A model generated the notes under the pieces. It was not told the origin of the DNA. It did not search any database and saw only the letters and a list, made by a program, of their open reading frames with translations. A stretch of 64,000 bases of DNA. Origin: Bradyrhizobium cajani (GTDB lineage Bacteria > Pseudomonadota > Alphaproteobacteria > Rhizobiales > Xanthobacteraceae). Below, piece after piece: positions 16,705-24,302 of this stretch. Location of the stretch: positions 186,001 through 250,000 of the forward strand of contig NZ_WQNE01000004.1 in assembly GCF_009759665.1 (NCBI RefSeq), written 5' to 3'. Positions within the stretch are counted from its first letter, which is position 1. Each line of letters starts with the position of its first letter. A program made the position numbers and the translations under genes.

Positions 16705-17811
16705 ATGAAACGCTTGTTTCTGGGGTTAGTTGCCGTTGCCCTGATCGCTTCGGCGTTTGTCGTATCCACCACAACAGTCATGGCGCAGACGAAGGTGTTG
16801 AAGATGCAGGCCACATGGCCGGCGTCGCTCACGCTCTATGACAACTTCACCTATTTCGCCGACCGGGTGAACAAGCTGTCAGCCGGCGCGCTGAAGATCG
16901 AGGCGATGCCCGCCGGCCAGGTCGTGCCGGCGTTCGAGGTGCTGGACGCAACCCACAAGAAGGTCCTCGACGGAGCGCATGCGTGGGCCGGCTACTGGAC
17001 CGGCAAGAACAAGACCGCAATCCTGTTCACCGGCGGTCCCGGCGGCACCTTCGGCATGGACTTCATGGACGTGATGGGTTGGCTCTATCACGGCGGCGGC
17101 CTCGAGCTCTACAACGAGTTTTATCAGAAGGAGCTCAAGCTCAACCTCGTCGTGTTTCCAATCCTGCCTGCAGGGCCGCAGGCGTTCGGCTGGTTCAAAA
17201 AGCCGATTCAGACGGTCGAGGACATGAAGGGCATGAAATGCCGCCAGACCGGAATGGCCGGCGAAGTGTGGCAGGCGCTCGGCTTCACGGTGGTCAACAT
17301 GCCGGGCGGCGAGATCATTCCCTCCGCGCAACGCGGCGTGATCGATTGCGCAGAATGGGTCGGCGGCATCGAGGACATGCAGCTCGGCTTCCACAATGTC
17401 TGGAAGTACCACTATTCGCCCGGCTTGCATGAGAACGTGACGGTCGGCGAAATCGTCATCAATGGCGATGTGTGGAAGGAGCTCAGCCCGCAACATCAGG
17501 AGATCATCAAGTCGGCGGCCAACGAGACATTCCTCGTCTGGTGGACCAAGTGGCAGCGGCAGAACGCCGACGCGCTGATCGAGATGCAGCAGAAGCACGG
17601 CGTACAGATCCTGCGCACGCCGACGGAGATCCTGCTGGCCTTCATCAAGAAGTGGGACGAAATCGCGGCGGCCGAGAGCGCCAAGAACCCGTTCTTCAAG
17701 AAGGTGCACGACTCGCAGAAGGCCTATGCCAGCGCCGTGGTGCCGTACAAGAGGTCCTATTTCCCGCCATACTCCTTCATGGCGAACCACTACTTCCCGG
17801 TCGAGAAATAG
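16705..17811 (+). CDS. dctP: TRAP transporter substrate-binding protein (DctP family, TakP-like)
   Basis: A 368-residue periplasmic receptor. The signal peptide is residues 1-27 (MKRLFLGLVAVALIASA..., ending VMA-Q). Arg180 in GMKCRQTG is the conserved carboxylate-binding arginine of DctP proteins, and AEWVGGIEDMQLGFH resembles the TakP 2-oxoacid-binding group. ATG 16705 follows GGGAGGAG; the longer open frame lacks a signal peptide. It should deliver an organic acid, perhaps a 2-oxoacid or other monocarboxylate, to the DctQM permease encoded just downstream. The exact ligand is not readable. Confidence 0.9.
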   Translation: MKRLFLGLVAVALIASAFVVSTTTVMAQTKVLKMQATWPASLTLYDNFTYFADRVNKLSAGALKIEAMPAGQVVPAFEVLDATHKKVLDGAHAWAGYWTGKNKTAILFTGGPGGTFGMDFMDVMGWLYHGGGLELYNEFYQKELKLNLVVFPILPAGPQAFGWFKKPIQTVEDMKGMKCRQTGMAGEVWQALGFTVVNMPGGEIIPSAQRGVIDCAEWVGGIEDMQLGFHNVWKYHYSPGLHENVTVGEIVINGDVWKELSPQHQEIIKSAANETFLVWWTKWQRQNADALIEMQQKHGVQILRTPTEILLAFIKKWDEIAAAESAKNPFFKKVHDSQKAYASAVVPYKRSYFPPYSFMANHYFPVEK

Positions 17812-17823
17812 GACTTCCTCCGA

Positions 17824-17844
17824 GGGCGGCCGGTTCGGCCGCCC
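17824..17844 (+). promoter_or_regulatory. Intercistronic hairpin between TRAP receptor and permease genes
   Basis: GGGCGGCCG and CGGCCGCCC form a perfect 9-nt GC-only stem with loop GTT, 12 nt after the dctP stop. There is no clear T-run. Such hairpins can stabilise the upstream mRNA or partly terminate, giving more receptor than permease. Confidence 0.65.
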
Positions 17845-17905
17845 CCGATTCGCACGCAGGCGGCCTGCGTTGCGCCGCACGAACGATCGGCGAAAGAGGC
17901 GAGGC

Positions 17906-18469
17906 ATGGCTGAGATAACAGGCAGGCAGCCGCCGGCGCTGCTGGCCATCATCAGGATGATCGACGGCTTCACGGACCGGACCGGCACGATCATCTCGTG
18001 GCTCTCGGTGCCGCTGGTTCTCGCCGTCGCCTACGAGGTCGGTGCGCGTTACCTGTTCAACGCGCCGACCATATGGGCCTACGACGCGACCTACATGCTG
18101 TACGGCTCGCTGTTCATGCTTGGCGCCGCTTACGCGCTGCACAAGGGTGCTCATATCCGTACCGACTTCTTCTGGGAGAAGTTCTCGATCCGCAGGAAGG
18201 GCTGGATCGATACGATCTCCTACGTCGTCTTCTTCTTCCCGAGCCTGATCATGCTGTTCCTGATCAGCTGGAACGAATTTTACTACGCCTGGCTGATCAA
18301 CGAGACTTCGGACCAGACACCGTGGCGGCCCGTGCTTTGGCCGTTCAAATTCGTCGTGCCGTTCGCCTGCCTCCTGCTGCTGGTCCAGGGCGTGTCCGAG
18401 CTGATCAAGAGCATCTACATGGCGCGCACCGGCGTCGAGCTGGAGCACAAGGAGAAGGTCGAGATATGA
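17906..18469 (+). CDS. dctQ: TRAP transporter small permease subunit
   Basis: A 187-residue membrane protein with four predicted helices, at about 33-52, 68-87, 108-128 and 152-172, typical of DctQ. ATG 17906 is preceded by GAGGCGAG; the open frame upstream overlaps the hairpin and reads as arginine-rich noise. It forms the small membrane subunit that joins DctM in the Na+-dependent secondary importer fed by the upstream DctP. Its stop overlaps dctM by 4 nt (ATGA). Confidence 0.9.
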   Translation: MAEITGRQPPALLAIIRMIDGFTDRTGTIISWLSVPLVLAVAYEVGARYLFNAPTIWAYDATYMLYGSLFMLGAAYALHKGAHIRTDFFWEKFSIRRKGWIDTISYVVFFFPSLIMLFLISWNEFYYAWLINETSDQTPWRPVLWPFKFVVPFACLLLLVQGVSELIKSIYMARTGVELEHKEKVEI

Positions 18470-19890
18470 CCGCAGAAGCGCTCATCGGCCTCATCATGCT
18501 GCTGGTGCTGCTTGGCGCGATCTTCATCGGTGTGCCGATCTCGTTCACGCTGCTGTTTCTCGCCTTCTCGTTCGGCTACTGGGGCATGGGCGGGACGGTC
18601 TTCGAGCTTGGTTACTTCCAGACCATCGGCATGATGAAGGAAGAACTCCTCGCCGCCGTACCGCTGTTCATCTTCATGGGCTTCATCACCGAGCAGGCGG
18701 GGCTCATGGAGCGCCTTTTTACGGCGTTCCGCATGCTGCTTGCGCCGGTGCGCGGCGCACTCTTCCTCGTCGTCATCCTGACTTCGACCGTGTTCGCGAT
18801 GGCGACCGGCATCGTCGGAGCAGCCGTCACGGTTCTCGGCATCATGGCCTCGCCGATCATGACGAAGGCGGGCTATGATGCCAAGCTTTCAGCGGGCACC
18901 ATCACGGCGGGTGGCACGCTCGGCATTCTCATTCCGCCGTCGGTCATGCTGATCGTGATGGGGCCGGTGCTCGGGGTTTCGGTCGCCGATCTCTATGCTG
19001 CAGCCTTCGGGCCGGGCTTCCTGCTGGCCAGCATCTACATCGTCTATCTGATGGGCCGCTCCTTCATCAATCCCAAGCTCGGGCCGCCAGTGCCAAAGGA
19101 TGAGCGGATCTACTCCGCTGGATACATTGCGCGCGAGGTGGTGGTCGGCACGCTGCCGCTGCTCGGGCTCATCACGGCGACGCTCGGCTCGATCATCGGG
19201 GGGCTTGCCACGCCGACGGAGGCCGCCGGCATCGGCAGCGTCGGCGCGCTGATCCTGGCCATCGCCTATGGCAGGTTCTCGCTCGGGGGACTGCAGCGAG
19301 CGCTGACATCGACGATGGCGACGTCGAGCATGGTGCTGCTGCTGGCGGTCACATCGAACATATTCGGTGCGGTGTTCGCCCGCCTCGGCTCGGCGAACTG
19401 GATCACCGACACGATGCTCGGCCTCCAGTTGCCGCCCAGCCTCATGCTGATTGTCGTGCTGCTCCTCATTTTCCTGCTGGGCTGGCCGTTTGAGTGGCCA
19501 GCCATCATCCTGGTGTTCCTACCGATCTTCTATCCGGTCGTGAAAGGCATGGGCATCGACCTCATATGGTTTGGAGCATTGGTTGCGGTTGTGCTGCAGA
19601 CCGCCTTCCTGTCGCCGCCGGTCGCCATGTCGGCGTACTATCTCAAGCAGGTGGTCAAGGGCTGGAGTCTCACGACGATCTACGCCGGCATGTTCCAGTT
19701 CATGATACTGCAGGTGATCTGCGTTGGGCTGATGATTGCCTACCCGGGCATTGCGACCTGGTTCCCACACACGCTGCACGAAGCATCTCGCAGCCAGGTG
19801 ATCCCCGAGGAGTACAGGAAGATCCTGGAACAGCAGAAACAAGCACCGTCCCTGGAAGACGAGGACTGGTCGACACCAAAAAAGAAGTAG
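18466..19890 (+). CDS. dctM: TRAP transporter large permease subunit
   Basis: A 474-residue, very hydrophobic protein of the DctM/TRAP-T family with about 12 helices. Family segments visible are FIFMGFITEQAGLMERLF, GTLGILIPPSVMLIVMG, IGGLATPTEAAGIGSVGA and FEWPAIILVFLPIFYPVV. It is the ion-coupled translocation subunit. The start is fixed by the ATGA overlap with dctQ. The tail of about 30 residues after the last helix is polar (KILEQQKQAPSLEDEDW). Confidence 0.94.
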   Translation: MTAEALIGLIMLLVLLGAIFIGVPISFTLLFLAFSFGYWGMGGTVFELGYFQTIGMMKEELLAAVPLFIFMGFITEQAGLMERLFTAFRMLLAPVRGALFLVVILTSTVFAMATGIVGAAVTVLGIMASPIMTKAGYDAKLSAGTITAGGTLGILIPPSVMLIVMGPVLGVSVADLYAAAFGPGFLLASIYIVYLMGRSFINPKLGPPVPKDERIYSAGYIAREVVVGTLPLLGLITATLGSIIGGLATPTEAAGIGSVGALILAIAYGRFSLGGLQRALTSTMATSSMVLLLAVTSNIFGAVFARLGSANWITDTMLGLQLPPSLMLIVVLLLIFLLGWPFEWPAIILVFLPIFYPVVKGMGIDLIWFGALVAVVLQTAFLSPPVAMSAYYLKQVVKGWSLTTIYAGMFQFMILQVICVGLMIAYPGIATWFPHTLHEASRSQVIPEEYRKILEQQKQAPSLEDEDWSTPKKK

Positions 19891-19950
19891 CCCGCGCGAT
19901 TGTGCGCTGCTGCTCAATTTCCGGAAGCTGAAGCCTGTGAACCGCGAGCC

Positions 19951-20355
19951 TTAAGCCGGCACGATCACCTTGCCGATCGGCCACAGCGCGATGCCCGCGA
20001 GCTTCAGATGGGCCCAGGCGAAGGGGATACCGATGATGGTGACGGCGAGGACCAGGGCGGTCACGAGGTGGCCGAGCGCCAGCCACCAGCCGGCGAGCAC
20101 GAACCAGATGATGTTGCCTATCACCCCGAGCGGACCAGTGCCGATATCGTTCATGCCGGTGACCTCATAGCGGCTGACCGCCCGCGAGCCGAACGGCAGC
20201 AGCGTGTAGACGGCGATGTTGAACGCCGCCCGCGCCCAGGGCAGGCCGATGATGGTGATGGCCATGATGACCGCAGCGATCAGCCAGCCGAACGCCATCC
20301 AGGCGCCGCCGATGAGGATCCAGAGGATGTTGAGCAGGATGGAAACGGGAGCCAT
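19951..20355 (-). CDS. YccF domain-containing inner-membrane protein
   Basis: A 134-residue membrane protein with two copies of the YccF (DUF307) unit. Each has a W-rich helix followed by an IIGLPWARA or IIGIPFAWAHLKLA element and then LxPFG or LWPIG. About four helices are expected. The function of YccF proteins is unknown. ATG 20355 follows a short gap after the converging TRAP operon. There is no operon partner, and a palindromic repeat lies upstream. Confidence 0.88.
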   Translation of the reverse strand: MAPVSILLNILWILIGGAWMAFGWLIAAVIMAITIIGLPWARAAFNIAVYTLLPFGSRAVSRYEVTGMNDIGTGPLGVIGNIIWFVLAGWWLALGHLVTALVLAVTIIGIPFAWAHLKLAGIALWPIGKVIVPA

Positions 20356-20445
20356 GGGATGATCCGCGAGGTCGATGATGTCGTATGTATAGCACGACCC
20401 GCGAGGTCGTGGTCCATGAGGCGGCTCAGGTCATCGCGAATTGTT

Positions 20446-20523
20446 GTAGCCCGGATGAGCGAAACGACATCCGGGATCTTGCTGCTTGTCATCCCGGGTA
20501 TCGCTTCGCTCACCCGGGCTACG
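20446..20523 (+). repeat. Palindromic repeat, 'GTAGCCCGGATG' family
   Basis: GTAGCCCGGATGAGCGAA at the left and TTCGCTCACCCGGGCTAC at the right, with a CATCCGGGATCTTGCTGCTTG core. The same family occurs at 31892-31976. It lies between the YccF gene and the leftward acyl-CoA ligase gene and could end the ligase transcript. Confidence 0.85.
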
Positions 20524-20528
20524 GACCG

Positions 20529-22073
20529 TCAGATTTTCCGTCCCGCCTGCTCCCAATAGGGATCGCGCAGGCGGCGCTTGAAGATCTTGCCGGAGTCTTC
20601 GCGCGGGAGGCCGGTCCGGATCTCGATGTGCTTCGGCACCTTGTAGTCGGCGAGCGAGGTTTTCAATCGGGTGCGGATGTCGGAGGACTCCAGCGTCACC
20701 CCCGCCTGCGGCTCGACCACCGCCATCAGGGCTTCGCCGAACTCGGCATCGGGGATGCCGAACACCGCGCAATCGTGCACGCCGGGGACGGCGTGCAGCA
20801 CCGACTCGATCTCGGCCGGATAGATGTTGACGCCGCCAGATATCACCATGTCGCGCTTGCGGTCGCAGATAAAGACGTAGCCGTCCTCGTCGATGTAGCC
20901 GACGTCGCCGGAGGTGATGAAGCCGTCGCGGTCGATCTCGGCGCGCTTCTCCGGCTTGTTGTGGTAGGTGAAGTCGGCCATCTCGGCCATGCGCGAATAG
21001 ATCTCGCCGATCTCGCCGACGCCCAGCACGCGACCGTCCTCACCGACAAAACGCAACTCGGCGCCGGGCGAGATCTTGCCGACCGTACCGGGCTTCTTCA
21101 GCGCGTCCTCTGACGTCGCAAAAGTGACGGCACTCGATTCGGTCGAGCCGTAGAATTCGTAGATCACCGGCCCCCACCATTCGATCATGGCGCGCTTCAC
21201 CTCCGCCGGACAGGGCGCGGCGGCGTGAATGACGTGGCGCAGCGAGGAGACGTCGTACTTTTTGCGCACGGCCTCCGGCAGCTTCATCAGGCGGATGAAC
21301 ATGGTCGGCACCATGAAGATGGTGTCGATCTTGTACCGCGCGATCAGCTGAAGAAATTCCTCGGCCTCGAAGCGCGGCATCAGCACCAGCGCACCGCCGA
21401 GTTTTCCCGCGCGGATGCCGAACGAGTTCGGCGCGGAATGATAGAGCGGGCCCGGCAGGATCGCGCGGGCGCCGGGCTTCAGCCCATAGATCATCGCGCG
21501 CATGCGCTCGCCGGCCGCCGCCTGCTCCGGCGTCGGCGCATTGCGGCGCACGCCCTTGGGATGGCCGGTGGTGCCGGACGTATAGATCATGTTCATGGGC
21601 TGCGGCACGACCGGGCCGTCATAGGGCTGGTGTTGCGCGAGCCAAGGCTCGAAATCGATCGCGAAGTCCGGCGTCGTCAGATGACTGGAATCGATCTTGT
21701 AGTTGGACAGTATCTCCGGCGGCGTCGGCACGCTGAGCACGGTGACGCCGTTCGGAATCGCATTGCGCGAGCCGTGCAGCATGTCGGCGTGTCCGATCAG
21801 CACGAACGTACCGGTATCCCCGAGGATGTAGTTGATCTCCTCCGGCTTGAAATGCCAGTTGATCGGCACGCCATAGGCCCCGAGCCGCATCGCGGCGTAG
21901 GCGGTTTCCAGGAACGCGATGTCGTTGCGCATCAGCATGCAGACGCAATCGCCTTGCTTGACGCCGATTTTGGCGAGGCCGGAGGCGATGCGGTCGGCGC
22001 GGTTCGCGATTTCGGCGTGAGAACGGCAGCGCTTGCCGGAGACGATGCCGAGGAAATTGGACGCTTCGCTCAT
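20529..22073 (-). CDS. Acyl-CoA synthetase (AMP-forming, ANL superfamily)
   Basis: A 514-residue acyl-CoA ligase. The adenylation P-loop YTSGTTGHPKG, the FYGSTES motif, the hinge TSGDVGYIDEDGYVFICDR and the catalytic Lys region DSGKIFKRRL are all present. ATG 22073 (MSEASNFLG) follows GGAAAG; the 15 upstream codons lack an SD. It activates a carboxylic acid to its CoA thioester via an acyl-AMP. The substrate is unknown; its close neighbours are a crotonase and a dienoyl-CoA-reductase-like SDR. It is transcribed leftward after the crotonase, with a palindromic repeat in between. Confidence 0.9.
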   Translation of the reverse strand: MSEASNFLGIVSGKRCRSHAEIANRADRIASGLAKIGVKQGDCVCMLMRNDIAFLETAYAAMRLGAYGVPINWHFKPEEINYILGDTGTFVLIGHADMLHGSRNAIPNGVTVLSVPTPPEILSNYKIDSSHLTTPDFAIDFEPWLAQHQPYDGPVVPQPMNMIYTSGTTGHPKGVRRNAPTPEQAAAGERMRAMIYGLKPGARAILPGPLYHSAPNSFGIRAGKLGGALVLMPRFEAEEFLQLIARYKIDTIFMVPTMFIRLMKLPEAVRKKYDVSSLRHVIHAAAPCPAEVKRAMIEWWGPVIYEFYGSTESSAVTFATSEDALKKPGTVGKISPGAELRFVGEDGRVLGVGEIGEIYSRMAEMADFTYHNKPEKRAEIDRDGFITSGDVGYIDEDGYVFICDRKRDMVISGGVNIYPAEIESVLHAVPGVHDCAVFGIPDAEFGEALMAVVEPQAGVTLESSDIRTRLKTSLADYKVPKHIEIRTGLPREDSGKIFKRRLRDPYWEQAGRKI

Positions 22074-22126
22074 TTTTGCTTTCCGATCTTTCGTCGGGTT
22101 GAGAAACTGCAGCCACAATTGCGATT

Positions 22127-22225
22127 GTCATTCCGGGATGCGCCGAAGGCGCAGGCCCGGAATCCATACTCCCGATCGTGGTTATGGATTCCGGGCTCGA
22201 TGCTTCGTATCGCCCCGGAATGACG
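22127..22225 (+). repeat. Palindromic repeat, 'GTCATTCCGGG' family
   Basis: GTCATTCCGGGATGCGCC at the left, CGCCCCGGAATGAC at the right, inner arms CCCGGAATCCATA and TATGGATTCCGGG. It lies between the crotonase and acyl-CoA ligase genes, which are both transcribed leftward. Confidence 0.87.
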
Positions 22226-22233
22226 GGGAGTTG

Positions 22234-23043
22234 CTAATCCACATACTTCGGCGCGCGCTTCTCCAGGTTGGCGCGCACCGCCTCGGTCTGGTTCGCGCCG
22301 CCGATCAGCTTCTGCTGTTCGACGGACTCCGCAAGCAACGCCGGGCCCGGATCGACCGAGAGATTGTTGAGCAGGCGCTTTGCGGCACGGATCGCATCGG
22401 GACTCTTGCCGGCGATTTCGCGTGCGACCTCGAGGGCGCTCGCGCGCGGGTCGTCGCAGATGCGCGTGGCGAGACCATAGGTCATCGCCTCCTGCGCGGA
22501 GAAGATGCGGCCCGTGTAGGTGAGATCGCGCAGGATGTCGTCGCGCACGAGCGAGGCCAGGATCGGCGTGCCCGCCATGTCGGGCACGAGGCCCCATTTG
22601 ATTTCCATCACCGACATCCGCGCATCGGCCGAAAGGAAACGCATGTCGGCGCCGAGCGAAAGCTGGAAACCACCGCCGAAGGCAACGCCGTGCACCGCTG
22701 CGATCACCGGCACCGGAAGCTGGCGCCAGCCCCATACCGCCTGCTGCGGAAAGTTTGCCTGGCCGTGCGTGCGCACCGTGAGGTCGCGATTTTCGCCACC
22801 CGGAATTCCGTTGCCACCCTTCTCCTTCATGGCGGCAAAACGCCCCATGTCGAGACCGGCGCAGAAGGCGCGGCCTTCGCCGGACAGCACGACGACGCGC
22901 ACGCCCCTGTCCTTCGAAAGCCGCTCGGTCGCAGCGACAAGCGCTTCGAACATGGCCTGATCCAGCGCATTCATCTTGTCCGCGCGCACCAGCCGCACGT
23001 CGGCGACGCCTTCCGAGATCGAGATCGAGACGCGCTCTTCCAT
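22234..23043 (-). CDS. Crotonase/enoyl-CoA hydratase family protein with one catalytic Glu missing
   Basis: A 269-residue crotonase. The oxyanion-hole segments AFCAGLDMG (59-67) and HGVAFGGGFQLSLGADM (118-134) are present. Compared with mitochondrial enoyl-CoA hydratase, the position of Glu144 is Gln127, while the Glu164 position is retained as Glu147 (MEIKWGLVP). A one-Glu site is more typical of isomerase, dehalogenase or hydrolase members than of a standard hydratase, so calling it simply EchA would be too specific. ATG 23043 begins the conserved MEERVSISISEG; the open frame further upstream is antisense to the divergent SDR. Confidence 0.86.
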   Translation of the reverse strand: MEERVSISISEGVADVRLVRADKMNALDQAMFEALVAATERLSKDRGVRVVVLSGEGRAFCAGLDMGRFAAMKEKGGNGIPGGENRDLTVRTHGQANFPQQAVWGWRQLPVPVIAAVHGVAFGGGFQLSLGADMRFLSADARMSVMEIKWGLVPDMAGTPILASLVRDDILRDLTYTGRIFSAQEAMTYGLATRICDDPRASALEVAREIAGKSPDAIRAAKRLLNNLSVDPGPALLAESVEQQKLIGGANQTEAVRANLEKRAPKYVD

Positions 23044-23148
23044 GGATGAATTCTCCCCTGTTCTTGTTCGGTGCCGCTTTACAGGACGCTGGCGGCCGGA
23101 TTTAGTCAATCGACCAATTAACTGACAATCCGTACGGGAGAAACAGCC

Positions 23149-24021
23149 ATGTTCAAGGAAAATCTTCTGGCCGGACGGCGCATCCTCGTGACCGGCGGCG
23201 GCACCGGCCTTGGCAAATCGATGGCGGCGCGCTTTCTCCAGCTCGGCGCCGAAGTGCACATCTGCGGCCGGCGCAAGATCGTGTGCGACGAGACCGCGAC
23301 TGAATTGATGGATCTGTATGGCGGCCGCGTCACCAGCCACGGCGTCGACATCCGCAACGCGCTCGCGGTCGAGGAGATGGTCGAGAACATTTTTCGCGAT
23401 GGCCCCCTCACCGACCTCATCAACAACGCTGCCGGCAATTTCATCTCGCGCAGCGAGGAGCTCTCGCCGCGCGGCTTCGATGCCGTCGCCAACATCGTCA
23501 TGCACGGCACGTTCTACGTGACCCACGCGATCGGCAAGCGCTGGATCGCCCTGAAGCAGCCCGGCAACGTCGTCTCGATCACCGTGACCTGGGTGCGCAA
23601 CGGCTCGCCCTACGTGGTGCCGTCGGCGATGAGCAAGTCGGCGATCCACGCCATGACGATGTCGCTCGCCACCGAATGGGGCCGATACGGCATCCGCCTC
23701 AACACGATCGCGCCGGGCGAGATCCCGACCGAGGGCATGAGCAAGCGCATCAAGCCCGGCGATGAGGCCGGCGCGCGCACGAAGGCGATGAACCCGATGG
23801 GCCGCGTCGGCACCATGGAGGAGCTCCAGAACCTCGCGGTGTTCCTGATCTCGGGCGGCTGCGACTGGATCAATGGCGAGACCATCGCCATGGACGGCGC
23901 GCAGGCGCTCGCGATGGGTGGCAATTTCTACCAGCTCCGCGACTGGAGCGACGACGACTGGAAGGCCGCGCGCGAGAGCATCATGGCGCAGAACGAGAAG
24001 GACCGGGCGAAGCGGGGGTGA
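23149..24021 (+). CDS. 2,4-dienoyl-CoA reductase-like SDR
   Basis: A 290-residue SDR. TGGGTGLGKS (15-24) binds the cofactor. The NNAAGNF stretch, VVPSAMSKSAIHAM and LATEWGRYGIRLNTIAPG align closely, from memory, with human DECR1 (VVPSASAKAGVEAM, LAAEWGKYGMRFN). DECR enzymes reduce 2,4-dienoyl-CoA to 3-enoyl-CoA with NADPH in unsaturated fatty acid breakdown. Ser159 and Lys163 match the DECR1 Ser210/Lys214 pair, but the residue at the DECR1 Tyr199 position is Trp148. GGGAG precedes ATG 23149. It is divergent from the crotonase gene. Confidence 0.85.
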   Translation: MFKENLLAGRRILVTGGGTGLGKSMAARFLQLGAEVHICGRRKIVCDETATELMDLYGGRVTSHGVDIRNALAVEEMVENIFRDGPLTDLINNAAGNFISRSEELSPRGFDAVANIVMHGTFYVTHAIGKRWIALKQPGNVVSITVTWVRNGSPYVVPSAMSKSAIHAMTMSLATEWGRYGIRLNTIAPGEIPTEGMSKRIKPGDEAGARTKAMNPMGRVGTMEELQNLAVFLISGGCDWINGETIAMDGAQALAMGGNFYQLRDWSDDDWKAARESIMAQNEKDRAKRG

Positions 24022-24078
24022 TTTCGTGTTGTGAGCGCGCGATGTGTAAGGGACTACGCTTTCACCTCGCCCCGCCTG

Positions 24079-24228
24079 CCGTCCCGGCGAACGTCGGGAC
24101 CCATAACCCCAGGGAGACGTGAGACCGGTAACTCCGAGGCTTCGCAAAGCCTCTCCCTGTGGCTATCGCGACGAGCGCAAGCGCTCGCGCGGGGGTCCCG
24201 GATCTGCGCTCCGCTTGTCCGGGACGAC
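24079..24228 (+). repeat. Long composite palindromic repeat, 'GGGACCCATAACC' family
   Basis: It contains CGTCGGGACCCATAACCCCAGGGAG, a TCCGAGGCTTCGCAAAGCCTCTCCC core and closes with GGGGGTCCCGGATC and TCCGGGACGAC. Related copies occur at 25898, 26081, 32399 and 59641. It fills most of the gap between the SDR and the acyl-CoA ligase gene. Confidence 0.82.
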
Positions 24229-24302
24229 AGCGTGGCCCATCTTGTCTTCACCCGCGGATGTCGTCACACTCGGCGCCATAAACGAGACGTCACGGGAGAA
24301 AC

